Source: Sarcocystis neurona (Eukaryota; Apicomplexa; Conoidasida; Eucoccidiorida; Sarcocystidae). From it: a stretch of 64,000 bases of DNA. Both the position numbers and the translations under genes were made by a program. The stretch covers positions 4,411,132 to 4,475,131 of the forward strand of contig KL647292.1 of the NCBI GenBank assembly GCA_000727475.1, read 5' to 3'. Positions 50,501-62,500 of the stretch are shown here, one piece after another; within the stretch, counting starts at the first letter, position 1; each line of letters begins with the position of its first letter. Below the pieces are notes generated by a model. The model was not told where the DNA came from. It did no database searches and saw only the letters and a list, made by a program, of their open reading frames with translations.

Positions 50501-53500
50501 TGTCGCTGAAAATATACTCCACTTGGCCAAGCTCCTCGTTGAGATCGCTCGTGCGGGGCCAGGCTCCCTGGACCGCAGCAGGAATTCCTGCCGATATGCT
50601 GCGGGGGCGGCCTCTGCTGCTGGTGACGCTGTTGCGCTGTGCAGTGGTACTGGTGACATGCGTCCCCCCCCCGACTCTTTCTTCCTCTCTTTTTATCCCG
50701 CTCTTCCTGTGCCCCAGTTGCTGCTGCTCCTCCTCCTGCCGTTGCTGCGGCAGCTCCTCCGGTGCAGCAGCAGTCGCAGGCTCGACGGCGAACGCAGCAG
50801 CAGGAGCTGCAGCCGCAGCATGCGAAGCCGCACAAACGTAGGAGTCGTCGCCTGAAAAAGAAGCAGCAGCAAACGGCGACGTGTCGGCCCACCCAGCAGC
50901 ACTTCTCCCCAGAGGAGGCGAAGCGGGACTCCACACGGAACTGAGAGTCGAACATGCTGTTTTCTGCCCTGCGGCTCCTCCCCCTGCTGCAACGTAATAA
51001 GACTGGCTGCCTCGTCCTGCTGTGGACTCGACCCGCCGTCGGTGCTGCTGCTCCTGCTTCTCCTGCAGCAGCAGCTGCTGCTCGTGCTGCTGCGGTTGCG
51101 GGACGCCCGGTACATGCGGCAATTCTGCCGGAACTGCGTATCCACGCGCGTCCCTTCTCCTCCACAAACTGCCGCTGCAGAAACCTGCTGCTGCTTCTTC
51201 ATCGCGGGCTGCAGTGCTGCTGCCGTCCCGCCGGAGACGGTGTCTGGACGTGGACGCCTCAGCCGTTGCTGCTGCTGCTGCTGTGTACCGTCTCGATGCT
51301 GCGACTGCAGGACTGCCGCCCGTGCAGCCGTCTTCTCCGGTCGAAGTAAAGCTCAGGAGAAGTTGTGCTTCCTCTGATGCTGATGTGGCCGCACGTATGC
51401 CACTCCAGCCCGCCGCTGCGGCCGCTGCTGCGCTCTCTCTGCTTCCTGCTGCAGAGGTTGTTGCCTCTGCTGCATCAACTGCCGCTGCTCCCTCCTCATC
51501 GCCTGCTGTTTCTGCCTTCTGCGACAGCGGCGTCTCATGCGACGGCACCAGGCGCCAACGAAAGTCGTGCTTCCCAGCAGCAGCACGCTCGACAGCCTCC
51601 GTCGAAGACCTTGCAGTCCCGTGGGACTCAGCAGCAGCAGCAGAAGCAACAGAAGCAGGAGAAGCAGCGGCAGCACCAGAAGCAGGAGGAGGAGCAGCTG
51701 CAGAGCCTAAAGCAGCAGCAACGGCAGCAGGAGGAGCAGCAGACCCCAAAGCAGCAGAAGTAGCAGCAGTCGCACAGGCAGTCGCCAGCTCAGCACACGC
51801 AGCACCTGCGGAGACTTGCTCCTTGTCTTCCTGCTTCCTGCTGTCTAAAAAGCGGGGGCTTTCTGCGTATGTCTGTAGACCTTGGCCGCAGCAGTGGAGG
51901 CGTTTGCATGCACAGCAGCAGCCCAGCCTCTCGTTCGGTGTCGTGCTGCTGCTGCTGCGGCTTGAAGAAGACTGGGCGCTGCTTCTAGAAGGCGAGAAGG
52001 TCTTCCCCTCGCTGCTGCTGCTGCTGCTCCACGAATCATCATTCTCTTGACCGGCAGCCGGGCTGCTTGTGCTGCAGCAAGAAGCGCTGCTACATCGTCC
52101 CCCTCCTCGTGCTGCAGCAGTAGCCGCAGAACGCGACGCTGCGACCAGATCGCATAAACGCAGCTTCTCCACGAACGGTCCCTGAGTCTCGCTGGCAACG
52201 TTTTCTCTGCTGCTGCCTGTGCCGCTTCTGTCAACAGCCACCACCACCCCCCAGGTCGTCGGAGTCGATACCTTATCTTCCTGCTGCTGCTGCTTCTGCC
52301 ACTGCTCCTCGTGCTGCTGCTGTGTCCCGTGCTGCTGTGCATGCTGCCAGTCGGCCGCTAACTTCTCCCTCTCCTCCGCCCCCTCCTGCAGCTGCATGTG
52401 TCGCTGGCACCGGTAGGCCTGCTGCTCCTGCTGGACGGGTTGTCCGAGCTGCTGCGACTGGACACCATGATACGACCACTCAGCAGGAGCCTCCGCCGCT
52501 GTCCTTTTTTCTCGCTGCAACGCATGCGTAGCTGCCGTCCCTCCTGCGCAGCAGCAGGAGCTGCTGTTTGGGAAAACGTAGCAGCAGCGGTTCTTGCTGT
52601 CGCTGCGGCTGCCGGTGGGGGGATTGGAACAGCAGCAACTGTCCGGGCACCAACTGCTACAAGCCGCCGCCCCAGACACGTCTACAGTCTTTTTGCCCAT
52701 GCTAAGACATGCTGCACCTGGGTTGCCGCCGTGCGGACGAGGTGCACGCTGCTGGTCGGCTTTTCCTGCTGCTGTTGCTGCAGCTGAACCTGCTGCTGCA
52801 TGTGCCAGTGCTGCCGCCGCTTCTCCTGCCGAAGCCAAGGCTGCTGCCTCCGTTCTTATTGCTGCGGGGACCCTTGCTGCACGCGCTGCAGTTGCTGCCG
52901 CTTTGTTTGCTGCTGCCACATCTGCTGCTGCTGCTACGTCTGCGACTGTATGTGCCGTCGCTGCCTCGATGGCTGGCGACGGGCCATCAGGAAGGCGAGA
53001 AGACGCGAGGACAGTCTCCTCTGCCCCGCCTGCTGCAGACGCATAAGCCACGCCCGATGCGACAGCAGCAGCAGAGCCAAGACGAGGCAGCGCTCTCGGA
53101 CGCAGACACGAGACAGCAGCTAGGCTAGGCGCCGCAGCAGCAGGAGCAGCAAGTCCAGCAGCAGGAACAGCACGTCCCGCAGCAGGAGCGGCAGGAGACG
53201 AGGCGGGCGGAAGGGAGAACGCGACACCAGAAACAGCCGTGCACGGCGGCAGCTGATGCACACCTGCAGCAAAGACAACAACAGGAACGCAGGAGACGCA
53301 CAAACGCCGCAGCAGCGGGGCCATACAGGGAGTCCAGCAGGCAGCAGCAGTAGCAACACGCGAGAGCACAGGAGCAGCAGCAGCAAGCAAGAGAGCAGCA
53401 GTCCTGAATAAACGCAGCAGTAGGATCTATCGGGGCGCACAGGACAGCAGGACATAGCGCTGCAGCACCGCGGGAGCAGGGTGGGGTGTCGCAGCAGCAG

Positions 53501-56500
53501 GAACGTTGGAGCAGCAGGAACGTTGCAGCAGCAGGGATGCAGCAGCAACAGCAGCACGAAGCCCGCAACAGCAGCGTCAAAGGCAGCATAACAAAGATGC
53601 ACAGAGCAGCCGCCAGACAAGCAGTCTCAATTGAGAAGCAGGCGTGTGTGAAGGGCGAAGAGCAGCAAAAAACCATTAGGGGAACGTCGCACAGCCAGCG
53701 ACAAGAGCGCACCGGCTGCTCCTTTTCAAACAGATGAAGAGCGAAAAAGTGAAGAGGCGTTCTACTGCGTTGTCTTCGAGCAATCGCTACACTCCTCTCG
53801 TGTAACCGAGCAATAGCAGCGACAGCAGCAAGCGGTTCGTCAGCAGCAGGTCGAAGGCGCGCGGGAGAAGCTGCAGCAGCAGGGGCCACAGAATAAAGAG
53901 ACGCAACTCCAGTGGAGCAGTCAGTGCACCTGCGTTCGCTGCGGGTGCTCTGGCGGTAGTCGACATCTGCTGCTCGCGCACAGAGTAAATACGCGGTAGC
54001 AGCAGCAAGAGCAGTAGTTGCAACAGCAGCAGCAGGAGCAGCGGCAACGGCAGGAGCACCGGCAACGGCGGCAGCAGCAGCGGTAGCAGTAGCAAGAGCA
54101 CCCCCACCGGCGGCTGTTGCAATGCCGGCCGCAACAGCAACGACGTACGGACTACACTGCCGTTCGCAAAACAGGCTGCTGAGCATTCGTGATCGAGCTT
54201 TCTATGTTTCTGTTGCTGTTCGTGTGGGGTGTTGCTGCTGCTGGACGGGTGGTGCTGCGCTGTTGCCTCAGTTTGCCTCCACGTTTACCTCCGCTGATGC
54301 TGCCTTGCTGCTCTGCTCCAGGAGACGGCAGCAACTTGGATTCAAGGAAAGATGGCGAAGAAGACGTCGAACAGGCAAGAAGGGGAGAAGAAGAAGGCGA
54401 AGCGATGGCTGGTGCGTCTCCTGTGCGGCGGTGGGGGTCCGCAGGTACAGGCGAGGCGCTGTCTCCCGTGCAGCGTCCCAGCAGCTGGTGTTGTCTCATT
54501 TCCAAGCGATGCTCAGACACAGCAGCCGCACCGCCATGCGAGCCAGCAAGAGCAGCCGAAGCAGCAGCAGCAGCAACGGCAGCAGCAGCAGCAGCAGTCA
54601 CCGCAGGACCAGTAGCATCATACTCTGCAGCAGCAGCAGCGGAACCTGTACGGCTGACTGGCGCTTGTGCGTCGAACGCAGCAGTTTGAGCAGCTTTTTC
54701 TTGTTCATAGACAGGTGGATGGGGGACACGGCGTCGCAGCGTGAAGTGCGGGGCAGGAGAAGGAGCAGCACCAGCAGGAAGAGCTGCCGCCAGCGCCGGG
54801 GCATGCGAAAACAAGTGAGCAACCGTCGCCGTATTCTCTGCTGCTGCCGCTCTTTCTCCTCCTCCTCCTACCTCTTCTCCTTTTCCACTTCCTCTTCCTT
54901 CTCTTTCCCCCCATTCTCCGCCTCCTACGCCCGCTGTCGCAGTTCGTCCTCCTGCCCGTGGTGGCGAAGCTGCTGCTGCTGCTTGAGGATGTGCAGCAGC
55001 CTGCTGCACCACATGCAACGGGGTAGGGGGATAGTAAAGCATGTTGCTATCTCGGGAAATGAACATCGCTTGCAATGCCTTTACCATTCCCATTTGTACG
55101 ATTAGAGAAATGGGCACCAAATTGCATGTGAGTACCATCCATGTGAAGAAATTCAGAATGCCTGAGCAGCAGCAGGAGCAGTACAGTCCACAAAACCCAG
55201 TATCAACAGCAGCAAGAGCAGCAGCAGCAGAAGCAGCAGCAGCAGCGGAAGTAGCAGCGGCAGCAGCAGCAGCAGTAGCAGCAGCAGCAGTAGCAGCAGT
55301 AGTAGCCGCAGGAGCAGCAGCAACAGCAACAGCAACAGCAGAAAAAAATGTCGCGTCCACCTGTCCTCTCCACCGCCACGTTGCATTGCTCCACCAACAT
55401 CCACACGTGCAATGCGTCCTCGTCCTCTGTCGCTCCCTACCACGTCGCTATGGATACATATGCATGCCCGAATCGCTCTGCTGCTGCACGTGTACACACC
55501 CACACCCACCAGCTGCATTCGTTTTCTCTCTCTCTCTCCCTCGCTCTCTGTGTATTTGTACAGATATCCATCACAAAGACACAAGTAAATCGGATGTGCT
55601 TTTGCAAGCAGCCTCTGTATATATATATATATGTACACACACATATACATACATAGGTATACGTATATATGTAGAAATGCGTATGTATACCTCTACACGT
55701 ATTTACACATATATATATATATATCTAACACACATACGTGCTTATATGTAGATATGTATATATATATGTATATGTATACATAGGAGACTGTGTAGGTATG
55801 ACATGTACACGTATATGTGTTTACTCCCACAGTCCTCTGGTGAGGTTCTACGTGGGTTCTCCTGCGACAGTTCTTCAGTCGTCGACGCGGAAACGAAAGA
55901 CGAAAGAAGCAGCAGCAGGTGCCGCTGCCCACCACGCCGGTGCAGCACCTTGCACCACGAGTGGTGCTTTGTGTTGCTGCCCCTGCTGCTGGGCCTCTGC
56001 TACTGGGTCTCTGCTGCGTGGTTTCTGCTGCTGGTCGTCTGCTGCGCGGGCGCGTAGGCGAACTGTCCCGGCTCCTGCGGGTGCTGCTCCTTGCGCTGCG
56101 CGCGCGAAGGAGACCGCTGCGCCGTCGCGCCCCGCGAACCCCACAGGCAAAAGGCAGGAGGACGCAGCACGTGGTCGTCCAGAGGACAAGGAGGAGGAGC
56201 AGCAGCAAAAAAAGCTGCTGGCCACGCGACCGGTGGCCCTGCTGCTGCTGCTGCGGGATGTAGCTACAGGCGCCAGGAAGAAGTGTCCCTACACCGCTGA
56301 TGCCGCTGCTGCGCCGGTGCTCTGCAGCACCTCCAGCAGCAGCAGACGCTCACGCAGCTGCTTCTCCTGTCTTCTTCACAGACACCCGCAGGCGGCGGCT
56401 GCCGGTTTTTGTCTGTTGTCGCCTACCGAGAATAGCCGGGGGATGGTGCTGCTTTCCTTCGAGACCAAGATAGGTCCGCTGCTTTGCTGCTGGCTGCATG

Positions 56501-59500
56501 ACAAGTGTTGTGTGACCGATGGCAACTGCTAGGCACGCACACGCCTGCAGCAGCCAGATGAAGAGCGTGAGCCGGTTTGTGAGTCGCTCGACCCGAGACA
56601 TCTTCCGCGGCCGGGGAGTGTTGTTCTGCAGCACAGAACAGCAGCAGCGCGCACACCCAGAGAGGCGAATGAGGGGAGGGGTGGTGCAGAGAGGAAATGA
56701 AGAGAACAGCAAGGAGAGAGGGAAAGGAGGGGCAGGAAAAAGGCCACGCCGCAGCGAAAGCGAGAGAGGAGCACCGGGGAAAGCGCAGAAGCAGCTACGC
56801 ATGCGGAAAGCGAGGGGGAGACTACCTGGACGGAGAAGAGGGGCAGAGGAGAAGAAAAGAGGCACCTGCGGAGGAGGAAAAGTGGAAAAGAGAAAGAGAA
56901 AGAGAGAGAGAAGTCGTTTGGGAAAGAGATAGTAGGAAAAGAAGGACTGACTGTGGCTCCCGGGTGTGCGTACACTCCACTGTGCGGGAAAACGAAGGGA
57001 GGACCGCAAAGGGAAAGGAGAGAGGACGGGAAAAGGTGAAAGAAGACAAAAAGAAGAAGGACGACGTGGGGAAGAGGAGGTCGGGTATAGGAGAGATGCC
57101 AGCCCCCCCTTCCCCCCCCCACCTACACACAGAGTTCGGAGCGCCTCGTGTATATCCGGGAGAAGCCACGCGAGGCCCAGAGACGCGCACAGCACGAGAA
57201 CGGAAGTATCCTCGGAAAAAGAGAAGAAGGCACGGGAAGAGAAAGAAAGGGAAAGAGAGAAATAAAGAGCAGAGGAGAAAATAGAGACGCACAGACGCGA
57301 AGGAAGAGAACCACGCGAACGTAACAGTAGGAGGACGGAGTAGTAGTCGTAGAAAGAGAGAGAAGGCGAGTTTGAGACCGACAAGAGAAGAACACACGAG
57401 GAAGAGAAGAAGAAAAGAAATCGCCTTCTCGTCCAGTGAGGGAAGCAACAGAAAGACGAACCGGCGATGAGATGCAGAAAGGGGAAGCGCAAGGGGGGGG
57501 GGGGGGCGGGAGAAGAGGGGGGGGAAACGAGAGAGAGATGCAGAGAGGCGACCAAAGGGCGAGTCGAGAGAAGAGAAGAAGAAAGGAGGTGAAGAATATA
57601 CGCGCAAGGGAAAGCCTGAGAGCAGCAGAAGAGGCCGCGCCACGAAGAAGGGACGTGACAGCGAGAGAGCGACAGAGAGAGGGAGACGGAAGCGGACGAG
57701 CAGAACAGCACGGCCAGAAGCAGAGACACGTATGGAAACCCCACGAAGAGAAAAAGTGAAGAAGCACCCCACCACCACCACAGGAGAAGTGACTCGGCAA
57801 GGAAGCGTCGGGAGGGCCCGAAGAGCGGAAGAGAGACGGAAGGCAGCCGGAAGGAATACACGCCAAACACACGAGAGAGGGACGCGAAGAGGAAGACGAG
57901 AGACCGAAGAAAAACGGAAGGGAGAGAAGGACGAGAAGGCAGACACTCCCCACAAGGAACGCAGCAGGGAAGAGGAGAAAGTTCAGGGAAACGAAAGCCA
58001 CAGGAAAGCAAGAAAGGCCCAGGAGACAGCAGCAGGAAGAGGTGAGCTCGGGAAGCAGCGGCGGGTCGCAACGACCGAGGACTTCTTCCACCTCCTCAGA
58101 AGAGGTGCGCGTTCCTCGCGCAGCGCCCCTGGATGTTCCACTCGATGGGAAGCCGTCCTCACTTGCAATTCGGGGCAGGAACGTTTACACACATGTGGGC
58201 AGTGGGTGGCAGAGGATAAAGAGAAAGTGACAGACAGCCACAGACTTCAAGTTTTTCGTGAGCCTGCACCCCGACGACGAAGAAATGACACACATACACA
58301 TACGTATACGACAAATAATACGAGGTCGTACATACACATCGAATAGAGAGAAAGAGATAGAGAAATACGTTCGGACACAGAAAATGTCTAGACAAGGACG
58401 TACGTAGATTTACGTTCATTCGATGCATGTGTTGCCGAAGAAGACACAAATGTATCCTTCGCCAAGCTGCTGTTAACAAAGAGACGGAGAGTGACACAGA
58501 GAGAAAGAGGGGGAAACCTCCTTCTACATCTGCGTCTATTCGTTTGTCTCTTCGCTTCTTCTGTCTGTCTGTCTAAATCTGTAGATATGCACTTCTTGCT
58601 TTCTCTACCGCGAACTGCATGCATCTACACACTCTTGCCCTCCAACTGTATACGTCTACACTTTTTTCCCCTTTCTTTCCCCCTATATCTCTCTCTATTT
58701 ATGAAGATCCACATCTACACTTAATATCGGTTCCCCTCTGTCTCTGTCGCTCTGTCCACAAATATCCGCCTCCACACTTGTGTGTGCCTCTCTTTATCTC
58801 TCCCAATGTGCCGTTCTACGTTGGTGTCTCACGTTCCCTCTGTCTGCATAGGTGGATCGAGCCACGTACACGCACATATACATATGTCGCTCGACTGGCG
58901 TGTATTTGTGGTCGCCTTGCTGGTGCTGTGCTTCGGCAAAATTCGTCGTTTACTCTTTCTCTCTCTGCAGAAGGGAGACACTTGATACGCAGAGGCGCAT
59001 CTGTGTTCGCCTGCGTCTGCGCTGCCGCGGACGCAGATGGGAAGACACGTGCATGCGAGCGTGAAGGAGCTCAGAGAGAGGGAGCTGGCGTGGCAGCCAG
59101 CCAGAGAAGCCGGTAACAAGCGGGCGGGCAGCACAAAGGGAGGAAAGTCGGGCAGGAAACGAAGACGCGAAAGGGAAAAGCAGCGCACTCGAGAGCGAAG
59201 AAATAGAGAGCAGGTGACCACGCATGCGAGACAAAAAACAGAGACGGAGACAGAGACACCGACAGACGGGAGACAGCGCAACCGAGACACAAACAGAGAG
59301 CGAGACACAGAGACACAAACAGCGCCTTCGAGAGCGCCAGCAGAAAGGAGAGGAGGAGACAGCGTCTCCGATGGGCGTTACGGGGAGAGACGGCGTCTCC
59401 GAGAGAGGCGCTGCCGACAGAGACGGCGTCTCCGAGAGAGGCGCTGCCGACAGAGATGGCGTCTGCTAGAGGCGCTGGCGACAGAGACGGCGTCTCCGAG

Positions 59501-62500
59501 AGAGGCGCTGCCGACAGAGACGGCGTCTGCTAGAGGCGCTACCGAAGAGCGTCATGTTGTTCTCCCTCTCTCTGTCATACGTGAACACAGGCATATACTG
59601 ACGAAGACGAGGCCGCGAGAATTCGTGAGACAGACGGAATGGCGAAGAAGGCAGCTCTTAGAGGAAGGCAGCTGTCTGCTTCTTTTCTCCTCCTTTTTCT
59701 CACTGCGTTTCCCTCACCATCTGAATCTTCGTTTGCTGTCCCACGTAGACAACGAGGCCGATGATCCACTCCGTGTTCCGTAGTTTGCAGCCTCTGAGAA
59801 GCAGCTGCTGCAGATTGACCGGTGCCTCTACGGCAGCTTCTTCCCCAGGCAGCGAGCCACTGAGCGCCCCTTGACGAGGAGCAGCAGCGTCCCCACGTCC
59901 TCCCTCACTTTTCCTCTCGCGTGTACGCCGTCGCGCCAAGTCGCCGCTTCGTTCTTCCACGTCGGCTGCCGGTCGTTCGTCTCCGTCGTCGTCCGTGCTT
60001 CGACCGCGGCCCTCGTTGCCGCCTGCAGCGACCGCGTCTGCCTGCTGTCGCTGGGGCTGCTGCAGCGGCTCGGAACTGCGGAGTCTGCTGCAGCAGGCGC
60101 CCAGCAGCCGTCGCCAGCAACGGCGGACGCGTCCTTTGCCCCCGCTGCTGCCGGGGCGAAGCGGGGGCAGTGGCCCAGGCGCAGCAACAGCAGCAGCACG
60201 TTCCTGGTGCCCAGCAGCAGTCCCGGCAGCTGGAGAAGCCGCCGCAGCCGGAGAGAGCGTTAGCACCCCTTCGAAGCAGTTCAGATGCCGGTTCGGCGGC
60301 TCGCATGCGAGGACCACCTTGCGACTGAAGAGCCGCTGCAGCGCGTCCGGCAGAGACACGCAGTGCAGCCACTCGAACAGCAGCCTGTGTGTCTGCTTGA
60401 GTTTAAGGTTTGTCTCGCCGTCTAAACTGGCCGTCTCTACAAATGCTGCCCCTCGCACGTCGGAAGTGGCCAGCAGCAGCATATCTGCCGGGAAAACTTC
60501 GTTGCGCTGGCAAAATATCAAATCCCCAAGGTTCACATCCCGCCACTGCCGTCTGCAAATTCCCATTGATATCAGCGCCTCTTCCGTGAAGCCTCCATCG
60601 CATGCGTCCGCTGATTCTTCGTCTTCTTCTTCCTCTTCCTCTTCTTCTTTTTCTTCTTCCGTTCCGCTTTCTCCACCTTGTTGGGTTCTTACGGCAGCAG
60701 CCCCGAACGCTCCTGCTCCTGCTGATCGCTCGTCGCTTGCCGGCGCGGCATGCAGAGATGGAGAAAACGAGGTAGATCGACGAGGCGCCGTGGCTGCTGC
60801 ACCTTCCACGTCGGCCCCTCCAAGCTCCCCCTGCTCGCTACAGTCGCCGCGCAGTCCTCCTGCTGCTGCCCCTGCTGCTGCTGCGGGAGGGCGTGAAGAG
60901 GGAGGAGGAGAGGAGGCGACACTCAAAGGCCGAGAAGTCGCTGAAGAGGCTGCAGCAGCAGAAATGCCGCCACGCTGCGCAAAGGGGACAGCAGCAGCAT
61001 GCTGAGGCGCTGCTTCTGGAGAGAGCGCTCTTGAGTCTGGACAGTGCTGCTGCTGCTGGTTTGGTGACGCTGAAAACGAGTTCGCCGCTGCTCCCCTAGA
61101 GCCGCCGCGATCCCCGTTCCACCGCGCGTGTATGTTCTCACACAACAGGCTCAGGCTGCTGCCCTCCCGAACAGCGAAGGGTCCTTCCTCTCCTTCCTCG
61201 TCGTCGTAGTCCCCAGGGAACTGCAACATACAACACGCACCAACGACCGCCGCAACAAGCCACTGCAACCGCAGCTCATAGCAGCACCAGCAGCAAGACA
61301 CAGCAGCAGCACCAGCAGCACGGCAGAGCAGCAAGACAGGGCAGCAGCAACAGCAGCAAGACAGTGCAGCAGCACCAGCAGCAAACGGGGCAGCACCACC
61401 AGCAAGACAGAGCAGCAAGATAGGGCAGCGGCAACAGCAGCAAAACAGAGCAGCAGCACCAGCAGCAAACGGGGCAGCCCCACCAGCAAGACGGAGCAGC
61501 AGCACAGCAGCAAGACAGAGCAGCAGCACCAGCAGCAAGGCAGGGCAGCTGCACCAGCAGCAAGGCAGAGCAGCAACGCCAGCAGCAACACTGAGCAGCA
61601 AGACAGGGCAGCAGCAACAGCAGCAAACAAAGCAGCAGCAGCAGAAAGATCGAACACCAGCAGCACCAGGACCAAGCAGCAGCAGGGAGACCGCACAGGA
61701 GCAGCGATTGTCAAACAGCAGCCGCAGCAGCGCTGAGAGCGCGGCTCCCTGCAGAACGAGTAGCGCCAGCCCGCAGCAACAGCAGCAACGACCGTCCACA
61801 CAGAACGAGCATCCGCAGTTTACCGGAGGGGCAGCGCACCGCGGCGGAAGCAGTGAAATAGAAGCAGCCGGGCCCCTTCCAAAAGTACGTAGAGCTGCAG
61901 CAGGAGGAGCAAGTTGAAGCAGCGAAAGCGCCACAAGAACAGCAACAAACCACGCAGCAACAAGACGCGTTGCAAGCGCACGGCAGCTCCAGCAGCAGCA
62001 TTCCCGCAGAAGCTGCAGACCCACCACCCGCAACTCGAGCCCACGTGGCGACAGAAAAAGAAGCAGCAGTAGCGGCGGACGGGAAGAAGGAGACAGACAA
62101 GGCCGAGGATCTACAGCTGCAGCCACAGCAGGGCAAGACAGCAGCACATGAAGAAGAAATGCTACATGCAAGCAGCAGCAGAAAAAGAAGGCCCCGGCAC
62201 AACCCGAATAGGAAAGCCGCGAGGCAACGTAGGACTGGAGCATGCAGAGCAGCAATGTTCTTACGCCGTTAGGTGTCTCGTCCTCTCCCGTAGCAGCAGC
62301 GGCCACTTGCTGCTGCAGCAGCTGAAGCTGCAGCAGCCGCTGCTTTTCAAGCCATTCGGCCCGAACTTTCTCCAGCACCGCTTCACGCTCACCCGGAGGC
62401 GGGACGTAGTGAGTGATCTGCAGCAGCAGGAGCAGGAGCAGCACATGAAGCAGCGCAGCAAGTGCTGCCAGAGGACCAGCAGCAGCTCAATTCCCACGAC

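Larger units (their letters stand above)
56626..59717 (-). other. Intron 4 of the P4-ATPase gene (polypurine tract, minisatellite)
   Basis: 3.1 kb. 56,640-58,250 is strongly purine-rich on the plus strand, with GA-rich runs and one G-run near 57,490. 58,250-58,990 is T/C-rich mixed sequence. A 30-33-bp minisatellite lies at 59,387-59,545. Long sense-strand frames here are Phe/Ser/Leu-rich by-products of polypyrimidine sequence. Confidence 0.8.

Noticed and set aside
56350..58071. Long Phe/Ser/Leu minus-strand frame resembling a membrane protein
   Set aside because: Only its last part (exon 5) is coding; the hydrophobicity comes from a polypyrimidine tract that lacks stops.
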